Source: Corynebacterium hylobatis (lineage in GTDB: Bacteria > Actinomycetota > Actinomycetes > Mycobacteriales > Mycobacteriaceae). From it: 46,225 nucleotides of DNA. A program made the position numbers and the translations under genes. The notes under the pieces are model-generated. The model did no database searches and was not told the origin of the DNA. It saw only the letters and a program-made list of their open reading frames with translations. Below are positions 35,090-44,257 of this stretch, one piece after another. The stretch's first letter is position 1. Each line of letters begins with the position of its first letter. The stretch lies in the NCBI RefSeq assembly GCF_003955685.1, contig NZ_RXHJ01000020.1:1-46225 (forward strand), written 5' to 3'.

Positions 35090-35588
35090 CGTCCGACAGC
35101 CGACTACGGCGGTGGCAGTACCTCGCCGATAACGCCCTCGCTTCGAGGGCCTGCGCCGGCCACGCCCCACCCGTGCACTGATAGCCGTCTACTTCACCGG
35201 GCTCGCCCTGGCGATGGTCTTCCTGGCCGGGTCATTCCTCTGGATGCACTTCCTGTGGTTCCACTTCGCGGCCCTGTTTGCCTCCCTGGTGGCGTGGACG
35301 GTGCTGCGCTCCTCCATCGACGCGAAGGACACCGCACCGGAACAGGTGCTCGCCGACCGGCGCCGACGCAGTCTCCGGATCTTCGAGAACCTGCTCATCC
35401 TCGGCGGGGCGGCGGTGATCGTCCTCGGTTTCATGTTCCGCAAGGACATCGATGTGGCCACGATGTCCGTGTTCGCCGGCATATACATGATCATGCTGTA
35501 CCTGTCCGTGGGCACCCTGCCGGTGGTCGGTTACGCGCTGAACTTCAACCGGGAAGACGCCGACACCGACCCCGAAGAGGAATACTGA
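35086..35588 (+). pseudogene. Membrane protein of ABC cassette, frameshifted near 35141
   Basis: The ATG at 35086 begins TSDSRLRRWQYLADNALA, then the frame breaks. Reading GCTTCGAGG as GCCTTCGAGG (one base more) gives AFEGLRRPRPTRALIAVYF, continuing in frame with the rest up to 35588. The restored protein would be about 167 residues with four membrane helices and ending in an acidic tail (DADTDPEEEY). As it stands, a downstream start such as ATG 35214 would give 124 residues lacking most of helix 1. It stands between an XRE regulator and an ABC ATPase/permease pair, a common arrangement for small export systems. Confidence 0.7.
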
Positions 35589-35593
35589 AGGAC

Positions 35594-36475
35594 ATGCCCA
35601 CACTCCACATCGACCACCTGAACAAGTCGTTCGGGGACAACCGCGCGCTCAATGACATGACCTTCTCTGTGAATCCCGGCGAGATCTACGGTTTCGTCGG
35701 TTCCAACGGAGCAGGCAAATCGACCACCATGCGCATCGCGCTGGGCGTGCTCTCCGCGGATTCCGGTCAGGTGCGCTTCGACGACACCCCCATGAACGAC
35801 GACATCCGCCGCCGCATCGGCTACATGCCGGAGGAGCGCGGCCTCTACGGCAAGGAGGGCATCGCCGACCAGCTGACCTACTTCGGGCGGCTGCACGGCA
35901 TGTCCGGGAAGTCGGCCCACGACTCGGCGACCTCCCTGCTCGAGCAGCTCGGACTGGGCGAGCGTGCCGGCGACAAACTCGACGACCTCTCCCTGGGCAA
36001 CCAGCAGCGCGTGCAGCTGGCGGCCTCTCTCATCCACGAGCCGGAGCTGCTCATCCTCGATGAGCCCTTCTCCGGCCTCGACCCCGTCGCGGTGGAGGTG
36101 ATGAGCCGGATGCTGACCGAACGTGCCCGGCAGGGCGTGCCGGTGATCTTCTCCTCCCACCAGCTCGACCTGGTGCAGCGCCTCAGCGACCGGGTGGGTA
36201 TCGTCGCCCGGGGTTCCATGGTCACGGAGGGCACCGTCGATGAACTACGCATGTCCGGCCCCGTCCGCTTCGAGGTGCACACCCCGGCGCGCGGCTGGTA
36301 CCCGGAAGGCACGCAACTGGTCAGCGAGACCGACCACGGGGTCGTCCTCGAGACCGCCGACCCGGCCAATGACCAGCAGATCCTGCAGGCCGCCATCGCC
36401 GCCGGCCCCGTCCACGCCTTCACCCGTCTGATCCCAGACCTGACCGACCTGTTCCGGGAGGTTATCGCCGCATGA
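35594..36475 (+). CDS. ABC transporter ATP-binding protein (NatA/CcmA type)
   Basis: 293 residues. Walker A is GSNGAGKST, the Q-loop region GYMPEERGLYGKEG, signature LSLGNQQRVQLAASL, Walker B LLILDEPFSGLDP, and the H-loop SSHQL. The last ~70 residues are a C-terminal regulatory extension as in NatA-type ATPases. The ATG at 35594 is 3 nt after the preceding AAGGA; the short spacing may reflect coupling to the upstream gene's stop (5 nt away). It ends in an ATGA overlap with the permease gene. It drives the ABC-2 permease; substrate unknown (sodium, drugs or peptides are possible). Confidence 0.92.
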   Translation: MPTLHIDHLNKSFGDNRALNDMTFSVNPGEIYGFVGSNGAGKSTTMRIALGVLSADSGQVRFDDTPMNDDIRRRIGYMPEERGLYGKEGIADQLTYFGRLHGMSGKSAHDSATSLLEQLGLGERAGDKLDDLSLGNQQRVQLAASLIHEPELLILDEPFSGLDPVAVEVMSRMLTERARQGVPVIFSSHQLDLVQRLSDRVGIVARGSMVTEGTVDELRMSGPVRFEVHTPARGWYPEGTQLVSETDHGVVLETADPANDQQILQAAIAAGPVHAFTRLIPDLTDLFREVIAA

Positions 36476-37641
36476 GCTACTCGTCGATGAACACCATCAC
36501 CACCGTGGCAAAACGGGAGATGCGGGTGGCCCTCCGCAACAAGGGCATCATGGTCTCCGTGGTACTCACCCTGGTGCTCACCCTGGCCGGCATCGGAGCA
36601 CTCACGCTGCTGTCCGAGCGTGAGGGCGGGCGACCCTCCATCGCGGTGGTCGGGATGAACGTCCCCACCCCGGAGGAATCAGAGGTCATCTTCGTCAATG
36701 TCGCCGACCGGGAGGACGCAATGACCTCACTCGAGATGGGCGATGACGACGCCGCGCTGGTCCCCACCGGGCAGGGCTGGGAACTGCTCGCGGAGGGGGC
36801 GCCCTCCCCCGCCGTCCTGGGGGCGGCCACCCAGCTGGTGAACTCACAGGCCACCGAGGAGGCACTCGCCGGTTTCGGGCTCACCCCGGAGGAATTCGCC
36901 ACCGCCCTGCCACCGACCACGGTCATCCCCGTGGACCTCGGGGCCGACGCCACCGCCGAGACCAACTACCCGGCCGTGCTCACCGTGCTGGCCGGCGTGG
37001 TCGTCCTCATGTTCACCGTCATGCTCTTCGCCGGCAACATCGGCGGCCGGGTCACCGCGGAGAAGTCCTCGCGCGTGGTGGAGATCATCCTCGCCAGTGT
37101 GCGGCCAATGGATTTCCTGGCCGGCAAGATCCTCGGCAACGTCATCTTCGGCTTCCTGGCCACCACCGTCATGGTGGTCATCGCCGGTGCCGCCCTGGCC
37201 TTCTCCGGTCTGCTGGAGGGCCTGGAATTCGACTGGGGCATCCTCGCGGTCCTGCTCGTCGGCTTCCTGCTGGGCATGATCTTCTTCGGCAGCCTCTACG
37301 CCGCGGCGGGTGCGATGGTGCAGCGCACGGAGGACCTGCAGTCCACGCAGATGCCGATCCTCCTCCTGCTGATCGCCACCATCTATTCCGCCACCTTCGG
37401 CTTCAATGCGCTCGACTCCACCTGGATGGAGGTTCTGGCCTGGGTCCCGCCGATGTCCGTGGCAGTGGCCCCGCTGCAGTATGCGGCCGGCAACTTCGGC
37501 CTCGGCCAGCTCGCCCTGTCCTACGGGGTCCTGGCGCTGACCAACCTGCTGGCCATCTGGCTGGTGGCACGCATCTACCGGGCCGCCATCCTCAACAACG
37601 GCCGCCGTATGACCTGGCGCCAGGCGCTGACGGCCCGCTAG
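36472..37641 (+). CDS. ABC-2 type permease (NatB-like)
   Basis: 389 residues. One membrane helix at about 25-48, an extracytoplasmic domain of about 120 residues (NVPTPEESEVIFVNVADRED-type), then five helices from about 165 on. EKSSRVVEIILASVRPMDFLAGKILGN is the cytoplasmic ABC-2 motif that contacts the ATPase. The fold matches NatB/ABC-2 exporters. The start overlaps the ATPase stop. Transcribed with the cassette from 34848. Confidence 0.9.
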   Translation: MSYSSMNTITTVAKREMRVALRNKGIMVSVVLTLVLTLAGIGALTLLSEREGGRPSIAVVGMNVPTPEESEVIFVNVADREDAMTSLEMGDDDAALVPTGQGWELLAEGAPSPAVLGAATQLVNSQATEEALAGFGLTPEEFATALPPTTVIPVDLGADATAETNYPAVLTVLAGVVVLMFTVMLFAGNIGGRVTAEKSSRVVEIILASVRPMDFLAGKILGNVIFGFLATTVMVVIAGAALAFSGLLEGLEFDWGILAVLLVGFLLGMIFFGSLYAAAGAMVQRTEDLQSTQMPILLLLIATIYSATFGFNALDSTWMEVLAWVPPMSVAVAPLQYAAGNFGLGQLALSYGVLALTNLLAIWLVARIYRAAILNNGRRMTWRQALTAR

Positions 37642-37698
37642 GGACTTGACTGACCTGCCATAATGGAATGCTGCACACCCGTCGATAAGGAGCATTCC

Positions 37699-39357
37699 AT
37701 GGCATTCGGGAACGGCCCCCTGATCGTCCAGTCAGACAAGACCGTTCTGCTGGAGATCGACCACGCACAGGCGGATGAGGCGCGCGCCGGGCTCGCGCCC
37801 TTCGCCGAGCTCGAGCGCGCCCCGGAGCACGTTCACACCTACCGCATCACCCCGCTGGCGCTGTGGAACGCACGTGCCGCGGGACATGACGCGGAGGAGG
37901 TCGTCGACGTCCTGGAGCGCTACTCCCGTTTCCCGGTGCCCCAGCCCCTGCTCGTCGATGTCGCCGAGACGATGTCCCGCTACGGCCGCGTCCGCCTGCA
38001 CAAGCACCCCGCCCACGGGCTCATCCTCGAGTCCGCCGAGCCGGCGATCCTGGCTGAGCTGCAGCGGCACAAGAAGATCCGGCCCATGCTCGGCGAACCA
38101 GTCGACGCGGAGAACATCCCCGTCCACCCCTCGGAGCGCGGCCGCCTCAAGCAGGAGCTGCTCAAGGTCGGCTGGCCGGCGGAGGACCTGGCCGGCTACG
38201 TCGACGGCGAATCCCACCCCATCGCCCTGTCCACGGAGAACGAGAACTGGGAACTGCGCGACTACCAGCGCTACGCCGCCGACTCTTTCTGGGAGGGCGG
38301 CTCCGGCGTGGTGGTCCTGCCGTGTGGGGCGGGTAAGACGATGGTCGGTGCGGCCTCCATGGCGCGCGCGCAGGCCACCACCCTGATCCTGGTGACCAAC
38401 ACCGTCGCCGGCCGGCAGTGGCGCGATGAACTGCTGCGCCGCACCACGCTCACCGCCGAGGAGATCGGCGAGTACTCCGGTGAGAAGAAGGAGATCCGCC
38501 CCGTCACCATCGCCACCTACCAGGTGGTCACCCGGAGGACGAAGGGTGAGTACCGCGCGCTGGAGCTCTTCGATTCCCGCGACTGGGGGCTGATCATCTA
38601 CGACGAGGTCCACCTCCTGCCCGCCCCGGTCTTCCGCATGACCTCCGACCTGCAGTCACGCCGCCGCCTAGGGCTGACGGCCACGCTGGTGCGCGAGGAC
38701 GGCCGCGAGGGCGACGTCTTCTCCCTCATCGGGCCGAAGCGGTACGACGCCCCGTGGCGCGACATCGAGGCCATGGGTTTCATCGCCTCCGCCGAGTGCG
38801 TGGAGGTGCGCACCACCATGACCGATTCCGAGCGGATGGTCTACGCCACCGCGGAGACCGCCGACCGCTACCGCCTGGCGGCGAGCGCGCAGGGCAAGAT
38901 GCGCGTCGTCGATAAGCTCCTGGAACGCCATCGCGGTCAGCCCACGCTGATCATCGGCGCCTACCTCGATCAGCTGGAGGAACTCGCCGCGCGTTTCGAA
39001 GCCCCCGTCATCGAAGGCCGCACCCCCAACAAGAAACGCGAGGAACTCTTCGGGAAATTCCGTTCCGGGGAGATCAACGTCCTCATCGTGAGCAAGGTCG
39101 CGAACTTCTCCATCGACCTGCCGGAGGCCGCCGTGGCGATCCAGGTCTCCGGCACCTTCGGTTCCCGCCAGGAGGAGGCCCAGCGCCTCGGCCGGCTGCT
39201 GCGTCCCAAGGCCGACGGCGGCGAAGCCCACTTCTACTCCGTGGTCTCCCGGGACACCCTGGATGCGGAGTACGCGGCCCATCGCCAGCGTTTCCTGGCC
39301 GAGCAGGGTTATGCCTACCGCATCGTCGATGCGGAGGACCTGGACCAGCTTGGTTAG
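37699..39357 (+). CDS. xpb: XPB-type DNA helicase (ERCC3 homologue)
   Basis: 552 residues, normal for actinobacterial XPB. An N-terminal damage-recognition-like domain is followed by RDYQ, Walker A PCGAGKT (208-214), the DEVH box (302-305), TATLVRED with the XPB-specific RED residues (332-334), and QEEAQRLGRLLRPK (motif VI) near residue 495. It is a 3'-5' helicase thought to act in DNA repair or transcription-coupled processes. ATG 37699 is preceded by AAGGAG 6 nt upstream. In M. tuberculosis its homologue sits beside the Rv0862c-type gene; here an ABC cassette separates them. Confidence 0.93.
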   Translation: MAFGNGPLIVQSDKTVLLEIDHAQADEARAGLAPFAELERAPEHVHTYRITPLALWNARAAGHDAEEVVDVLERYSRFPVPQPLLVDVAETMSRYGRVRLHKHPAHGLILESAEPAILAELQRHKKIRPMLGEPVDAENIPVHPSERGRLKQELLKVGWPAEDLAGYVDGESHPIALSTENENWELRDYQRYAADSFWEGGSGVVVLPCGAGKTMVGAASMARAQATTLILVTNTVAGRQWRDELLRRTTLTAEEIGEYSGEKKEIRPVTIATYQVVTRRTKGEYRALELFDSRDWGLIIYDEVHLLPAPVFRMTSDLQSRRRLGLTATLVREDGREGDVFSLIGPKRYDAPWRDIEAMGFIASAECVEVRTTMTDSERMVYATAETADRYRLAASAQGKMRVVDKLLERHRGQPTLIIGAYLDQLEELAARFEAPVIEGRTPNKKREELFGKFRSGEINVLIVSKVANFSIDLPEAAVAIQVSGTFGSRQEEAQRLGRLLRPKADGGEAHFYSVVSRDTLDAEYAAHRQRFLAEQGYAYRIVDAEDLDQLG

Positions 39358-39360
39358 GCT
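39355..39360 (+). promoter_or_regulatory. Candidate -10 element for leaderless DUF3239 gene
   Basis: TAGGCT, whose first three bases are the xpb stop codon, is 7 nt before ATG 39368, with no Shine-Dalgarno sequence. Confidence 0.45.
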
Positions 39361-39367
39361 GTCACCC

Positions 39368-40015
39368 ATGAAGGTTTTCAGGTTCGAGGTGGACGAGGCG
39401 TTCGCGAAGAAGAACAACGAGATGCTCCGGGACACCCGACGGCTGCAGCTGTCAGCGATCGTCTTCGGTGTCATCCTCCTCGGCCTGGCGGTGGTTCTCT
39501 TCGCCTGGCTGGGGGCAGGTGAGGTGTGGGGGCTGGTCGGCGGCATCATCTCGCTGACCTTCGGCCTGCTCTGCTTCTTCCTCGCCGTGGCGGTGCCCCG
39601 CAAGGTCGGCAAACCACAGGAGCTCTACGACGCCTATCCCCTGGCCCCGGCCGTGGTCGCCGAGGTCAACGAGCGTGACTACGTGCTCATGGCGCTGGTG
39701 AACACCAACGTCGACCCGCTGCTCCCGCCGCGCTGGGGTGCCGCACTGCGCACCGTCTCCCGCATCAACGGCATCAAGGAGCCGAAGCTGGGCACCCGGG
39801 TCCCCGTCGCCGCGGTCCAGGGCCGGCGCAGCGTGGGCGACCAGGAGCACTGGGATGAGATCTCCCCCATGCCCATCGCCTGGGGCACCCCGGACCAGGA
39901 TGTGGTCAACACCGCCCGCCGGGCAATCCCGGAGGACCAGTGGACGCGTCTGGACAAGGCCCGCAAACGCCTCGATGAGGTCAAGGCCACCCGCTACAAC
40001 CTCCTGGCGCTGTGA
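39368..40015 (+). CDS. DUF3239 membrane protein
   Basis: 215 residues. Two adjacent membrane helices at about 29-49 and 54-75 follow a charged N-terminus; the rest is a cytoplasmic beta-rich domain with APAVVAEVNERDYVLMALVNTNVD and WGAALRTVSRING. This is the DUF3239 family of Corynebacteriales, function unknown. The start of the aminotransferase gene overlaps its stop (GTGA), so those two are translationally coupled. Confidence 0.85.
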   Translation: MKVFRFEVDEAFAKKNNEMLRDTRRLQLSAIVFGVILLGLAVVLFAWLGAGEVWGLVGGIISLTFGLLCFFLAVAVPRKVGKPQELYDAYPLAPAVVAEVNERDYVLMALVNTNVDPLLPPRWGAALRTVSRINGIKEPKLGTRVPVAAVQGRRSVGDQEHWDEISPMPIAWGTPDQDVVNTARRAIPEDQWTRLDKARKRLDEVKATRYNLLAL

Positions 40016-41163
40016 CTGTCGCCCGGCTCCGCCAGTTCGGCGAGACGGTCTTCGCCACGATGAGCGCGAAGGCCGCAGAATTCGATGCCGTCAACCTCGG
40101 CCAGGGTTTCCCTGATTCCGACGGCCCACCCCGCATGCTGGAGATCGCGTGCGAGCAGATCCGCGGCGGTAACAACCAGTACGGCCCGGCCCGGGGCATG
40201 GCGGTGCTCCGCGAGGCGGTGGCTGCCCAACGCTCCCGCGATCATCAGGTCAGCTACGACCCGGAGACGGAGGTGCTGGTCACCGTCGGTGCCACTGAGG
40301 CGATCTCCGCGACGGTCCTCGGCCTGGTGGAACCCGGTTCCGAGGTCATCGTCCTGGAGCCTTACTACGATGCCTACGCCGCCGCCATCGCCCTGGCCGG
40401 GGCGCAGCGGGTGGCGGTGTCACTCGTCGCCGACGGGGCCGGCTGGACGGTGGATGTCGACGCCGTACGCGCCGCCGTCACCGGGAGGACCGCGATGATC
40501 ATCGTCAACTCCCCGCACAACCCGACCGGTTCCGTCTTCTCCCGCGAGGCGCTCACGGAACTCGCCGCCGTCTGTGTGGAACATAACCTGCTGGTGCTGG
40601 CCGATGAGGTCTACGAGAATCTCCTCTTCGACGGGGTCACCCACACCGCCCTGGCCTCCCTGCCGGGCATGTTCGAGCGCACCGTCACCGTCTCCTCGGC
40701 CGCGAAGACCTGGAACGTCACCGGCTGGAAGACCGGCTGGGCGCTGGCTCCCGCCGCGCTTCTCGACGCCGTCCTCAAGGCCAAGCAGTTCATGTCCTTC
40801 GTCGGCGCCACGCCCTTCCAGCCCGCCGTCGCGCATGCCCTCAACGAGGAGTCCGCGTGGCTGAACGACATGGTGGTCGAACTCGCCGGGGGCCGTGACC
40901 TGCTGGTCGCCGGCCTGCGCTCCGCGGGTCTGGAGGTCCACGACACCCACGGCACCTATTTCGTGGTGGCCGACATCGCCCCGCTCGGGGAGACCGACGG
41001 TGTCGCCTTCTGCCTCGACCTGCCCGAACGCATCGGTGTCGCCGCCATCCCCGCCCAGGTCTTCTGCGACGATCCCGGGCCCTGGCGCACGAAGGTGCGC
41101 TTCGCCTTCGGCAAACGTCACGAAACCCTGCGGCTGGCCGTGGAACGGCTGCAGCAGCTCTAA
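40012..41163 (+). CDS. Class I aminotransferase (fold type I)
   Basis: 383 residues. GQGFPDSDGP at the start, the nucleophile-supporting NPTG at 170-173, Asp198 and Tyr201 (LADEVYENL), and PLP-binding Lys232 (SSAAKTWNVTGWKTGW). The C-terminal Arg that binds the substrate carboxylate is in KVRFAFGK. It is closest in style to the methionine/kynurenine/N-succinyldiaminopimelate group; the substrate is not determined. The GTG start overlaps the DUF3239 stop. Its 3' end overlaps the FtsX gene by 4 bp. Confidence 0.9.
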   Translation: MTVARLRQFGETVFATMSAKAAEFDAVNLGQGFPDSDGPPRMLEIACEQIRGGNNQYGPARGMAVLREAVAAQRSRDHQVSYDPETEVLVTVGATEAISATVLGLVEPGSEVIVLEPYYDAYAAAIALAGAQRVAVSLVADGAGWTVDVDAVRAAVTGRTAMIIVNSPHNPTGSVFSREALTELAAVCVEHNLLVLADEVYENLLFDGVTHTALASLPGMFERTVTVSSAAKTWNVTGWKTGWALAPAALLDAVLKAKQFMSFVGATPFQPAVAHALNEESAWLNDMVVELAGGRDLLVAGLRSAGLEVHDTHGTYFVVADIAPLGETDGVAFCLDLPERIGVAAIPAQVFCDDPGPWRTKVRFAFGKRHETLRLAVERLQQL

Positions 41164-43691
41164 CCGACCGCCTCCAGCGGGTCGGTGGCCGCTGCCTGCC
41201 GCGCCGGCCAGATCGCGGCGAGCACACCCACCACCACCGCAGCGACCAGCACCACCGCCATCTGGTCCCACGGGATCGCCCAGCGGGTGATCCCCTGGTC
41301 AGCGAGTGCGCGGACGAAGCACCAGCCCAGCCACACGCCGAGAATGATGCCCGCGGTCGCGCCCAGGCCCGCGATGTGGATCGACTCGATGGTGACCATC
41401 CGCCGGATCTGGCTGCGCTGCATACCCACCGCCCGCAGCATGCCGAATTCACGGCGGCGCTCCATGATCGACAGCGCCAGCGTGTTGATGATCCCCAGCA
41501 CCGCGATGATCACACTCAACGCCAGCAACGCATAGACCAGGGCGAGCAGCTGGTCGATCTGCTCGGCGCTGGCCAGGCGGTACTCCTCCTTCGTCAGCAC
41601 CTGCAGTACCCCGTAGGGATCAGTGGTGCTGAGGACCTGCTCGTGCATCTCTGCTTCGTCGGCGCCGTCCGTGAATGTGACGAAGAGGTCCTGCATGATC
41701 CACGAACTGCGGTCGGGCAGGATCTGCTCCGCGGCAGCCTCCGTGACGGCGACGGGGGTGTAGGCGGCCGAGTCCGCCCAGATCACCCGGACAGGCACCT
41801 CCAGGGATGCCACTGATACCGGGGAGGCGATCTCCACGAGGTCACCGACGGACACGCCGAGCTCCCGCGCCACCGTCTTACTGAGCCCCGCCCCAGGTGC
41901 CGTGGTGAGATCCGCGAAACCTCCGCCGAGGATCTCCAGGCGCAGTGCGAGAGTGGGATCCACGGTGAGGACATTGCTCACCGCGCCCGCCGCACTGGTG
42001 GTCCCGGTTCTACCGGCGACACTGAGGGGTGCCCACAGGCTGGGCACGACAGCGTCGACCCCGTCGATGGCGCTGATCTCGTCGGCAACCTGTCCGGGGA
42101 TGCCCTGGGTGGAGAGGAGACCCGTCGAGACCACGGTCTGGGCACGCATCTCCTCGTCGATGGAGCCGTAGACGGAGAGCTTCATCGACGCCCCGAGGAT
42201 GCCCACGGCGGAGACGAGCGCCACCCCGAGAGTGAGCGCAAAGGCTGTGGCGGCGGTACGCCGCGGATTCCGGGCCAGGCTCGTGCGTGCCAGCAGGGGC
42301 ACCACCGCCCGGAACGGTGTGCGCGCGGTGAAGATCCCGCGGGCCAGCCCCGCCTGGAGAAGCAGCGCACCCAGAATGAGCGTCAGGGCACCGATGCCGG
42401 TCAGCACCGCCCGGGTGGTGGTGGACCAGTCCGTCATGAAAGCGGCCGTCACGGTCGCGACCACACCGGCCACCGCCAGGACCCCGCCCAGGATGCTGCG
42501 TGCCCCCACCGGCTGGGTGCTCGACTGCTCCCCGGAACGCATGGCCTGCACGGGTCGGATCGCACCGGCGCGACGCGCGGGCACCCAGGCGCTCAGCAGG
42601 GTGACCACGATGCCCACCCCCAGGGGAACCAGGATGCTGGCTGCGTCGAGTCCCAGACCAGAATCCGGGAAACCGAGCCCGAATGCCTCCATTGCGGTGA
42701 CGATGAGACGCACCAGACCGATGCCCACCCCGATGCCGAGGACGGAACCGAGGACACCGATGAAAGCTGCCTCCACCAGCACGGAGCTGGTCAACTGGGG
42801 ACGGGACATGCCGATGGCACGCAGGAGGGCGAACTCCCTCGTCCGTTGCGCCACGATCATGGAGAACGTGTTCGAGATGATGAACGTCCCCACCAGCAGG
42901 GCGATGAGCCCGAAGGCGACGAGGATGTAGGTGAAGAAGGCCAGCAACGAGGAGATCTGCTCGGAGTCCTGTGCGGACGCCTCCTCTGAGGTCAGGATGT
43001 CGAAGCCGGGGTAGCGGGCAGCCAGGGCATCGCGGCTGACCTCCCCGCGGACGAGGATCCGGTCAGTGGACACCCCGTCCGTGAACTCCGTGCGATACAG
43101 TTCCTCCGCAATCTGGACGCCCGCCCACCCGCCGGTGGCGGTGGGGAGCTCCGTCAGTCCGACGATCTCGAAATCAGTCCGTTTCGAGGTGTCGATGACC
43201 GTGATGGTGTCCCCCAGGCTGATGCCGGCCCGCTCCGCCGCAGCGGTGTTCACCACTGCCTCAGTGGACTCCTCAGGTGCCCGCCCCGCAATGATTGTGA
43301 CGCCGCCCGTCGTTGTAGCCTCCGGCTGGGTGAAAGGCAGGAGCCAGGAACCCGCACCACCGGACTGGTAGGGGGCATCGTCCGGACCGATGATCACGAC
43401 TGGCTGGATATCGGTGGTCTCCACCTTCTCCACCCCCGGCAGGGCCTCGATCTCCTCCCCCATGGCGCGGGTGAGCCGATGATCGGGTGTGGAGTTGAGC
43501 ACGACGTCTGAGCCCTCGTAGCTGGCCGCAGTAATGTCATCGAAGGCCTTCGACAGCGAGGCGGTGAGGATGAATCCCCCGGACACGAAACTTGTACCCA
43601 GCACCACGGCCAGAACCGTCATGATCAGTCGCAATCTGTGGGCGGCGATGCTGCGCAGGGAGATCTTCTGCAGGATAGGCAGTGAAGTCAT
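41160..43691 (-). CDS. FtsX-like ABC transporter permease, large
   Basis: 843 residues. It has the layout of MacB/FtsX-type duplicated permeases: a helix at about 20-42, a large extracytoplasmic domain, three helices between about 255 and 375, a central helix region around 410-450, another extracytoplasmic domain, and three C-terminal helices. FSMIVAQRTREFALLRAIGMSRPQL and LSIMERRREFGMLRAVGMQRSQI are the two copies of the FtsX motif. Such permeases work with an ATPase, normally encoded next door; none is present here, so the partner is elsewhere. The ribosome binding site is GGGGAG. Confidence 0.9.
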   Translation of the reverse strand: MTSLPILQKISLRSIAAHRLRLIMTVLAVVLGTSFVSGGFILTASLSKAFDDITAASYEGSDVVLNSTPDHRLTRAMGEEIEALPGVEKVETTDIQPVVIIGPDDAPYQSGGAGSWLLPFTQPEATTTGGVTIIAGRAPEESTEAVVNTAAAERAGISLGDTITVIDTSKRTDFEIVGLTELPTATGGWAGVQIAEELYRTEFTDGVSTDRILVRGEVSRDALAARYPGFDILTSEEASAQDSEQISSLLAFFTYILVAFGLIALLVGTFIISNTFSMIVAQRTREFALLRAIGMSRPQLTSSVLVEAAFIGVLGSVLGIGVGIGLVRLIVTAMEAFGLGFPDSGLGLDAASILVPLGVGIVVTLLSAWVPARRAGAIRPVQAMRSGEQSSTQPVGARSILGGVLAVAGVVATVTAAFMTDWSTTTRAVLTGIGALTLILGALLLQAGLARGIFTARTPFRAVVPLLARTSLARNPRRTAATAFALTLGVALVSAVGILGASMKLSVYGSIDEEMRAQTVVSTGLLSTQGIPGQVADEISAIDGVDAVVPSLWAPLSVAGRTGTTSAAGAVSNVLTVDPTLALRLEILGGGFADLTTAPGAGLSKTVARELGVSVGDLVEIASPVSVASLEVPVRVIWADSAAYTPVAVTEAAAEQILPDRSSWIMQDLFVTFTDGADEAEMHEQVLSTTDPYGVLQVLTKEEYRLASAEQIDQLLALVYALLALSVIIAVLGIINTLALSIMERRREFGMLRAVGMQRSQIRRMVTIESIHIAGLGATAGIILGVWLGWCFVRALADQGITRWAIPWDQMAVVLVAAVVVGVLAAIWPARQAAATDPLEAVG

Positions 43692-43818
43692 CCCCGTACT
43701 CCCCGTGACCTGTCAGGGCGGGGGGTAGGACAGAGTCGGTCCATGGTCGTATTCATTTCCTCACGCAGATGCCGGCGACGAGTCCTCTCGTCTATCCTGT
43801 TATTCTTCCCGTTCCAAC

Positions 43819-43824
43819 CGTCAA
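43819..43824 (-). promoter_or_regulatory. Possible -35 element for the FtsX-like gene
   Basis: TTGACG on the minus strand, 127 nt before the ATG at 43691, followed by AT-rich sequence (AATAACAGGATAG) at about the -10 distance. The -10 was not fixed. Confidence 0.3.
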
Positions 43825-43886
43825 CATCCATCCGGAATGTTGTGAATTGTGTCCGAACTTGTGGTATCCGTCGTGTTTGTGGAACG

Positions 43887-43944
43887 CGAAAACCCCGGTT
43901 GCGTGATCCGTCTGTGTTTCACAGGGGATCACACCACCGGGGTG
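43887..43944 (-). terminator. rRNA operon terminator
   Basis: On the minus strand CACCCCGGT pairs with ACCGGGGTTTTC, with an inner GATCC/GGATC stem, followed by TTTTCGCG. It lies about 35 nt past the 5S 3' end. Confidence 0.85.
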
Positions 43945-43979
43945 TTTCGTCTGTATTGAGTTGTTCTTTTAGTTTTAGC

Positions 43980-44096
43980 GTCGGCGGCAACCTACTCTCC
44001 CACACCCTCCCGAGTGCAGTACCATCAGCGCGGGCAGGCTTAGCTTCCGGGTTCGGAATGGGACCGGGCGTTTCCCTGCCGCTATCAACCACCGAC
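43980..44096 (-). rRNA. rrf: 5S ribosomal RNA
   Basis: About 117 nt. The terminal stem is GTCGGTGG at the 5' end with CCGCCGAC at the 3' end. Internal conserved blocks: CCGGTCCCATTCCGAACCCGGAAGC and GAGAGTAGG. The ends are placed by the terminal helix. Confidence 0.93.
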
Positions 44097-44257
44097 ACAC
44101 CCACAGGACAACCAACCACACGATGCGTGCGGTGATGTCCCGGCAACACCCACACAACTGTGTGCAGGGGTGTGCTGTGTCAGACACTGCATAATGGACG
44201 CGAACACAAAACCCATTGTGTTTTTTCGTTACGTTACGTGCTCACACCCACAATGTG
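44097..44257 (-). other. 23S-5S spacer
   Basis: About 160 nt. It holds the stems CACACCCC/GGGTGTG near the 23S 3' end (44240-44266), probably an RNase III processing stalk. No tRNA lies in it. Confidence 0.6.
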
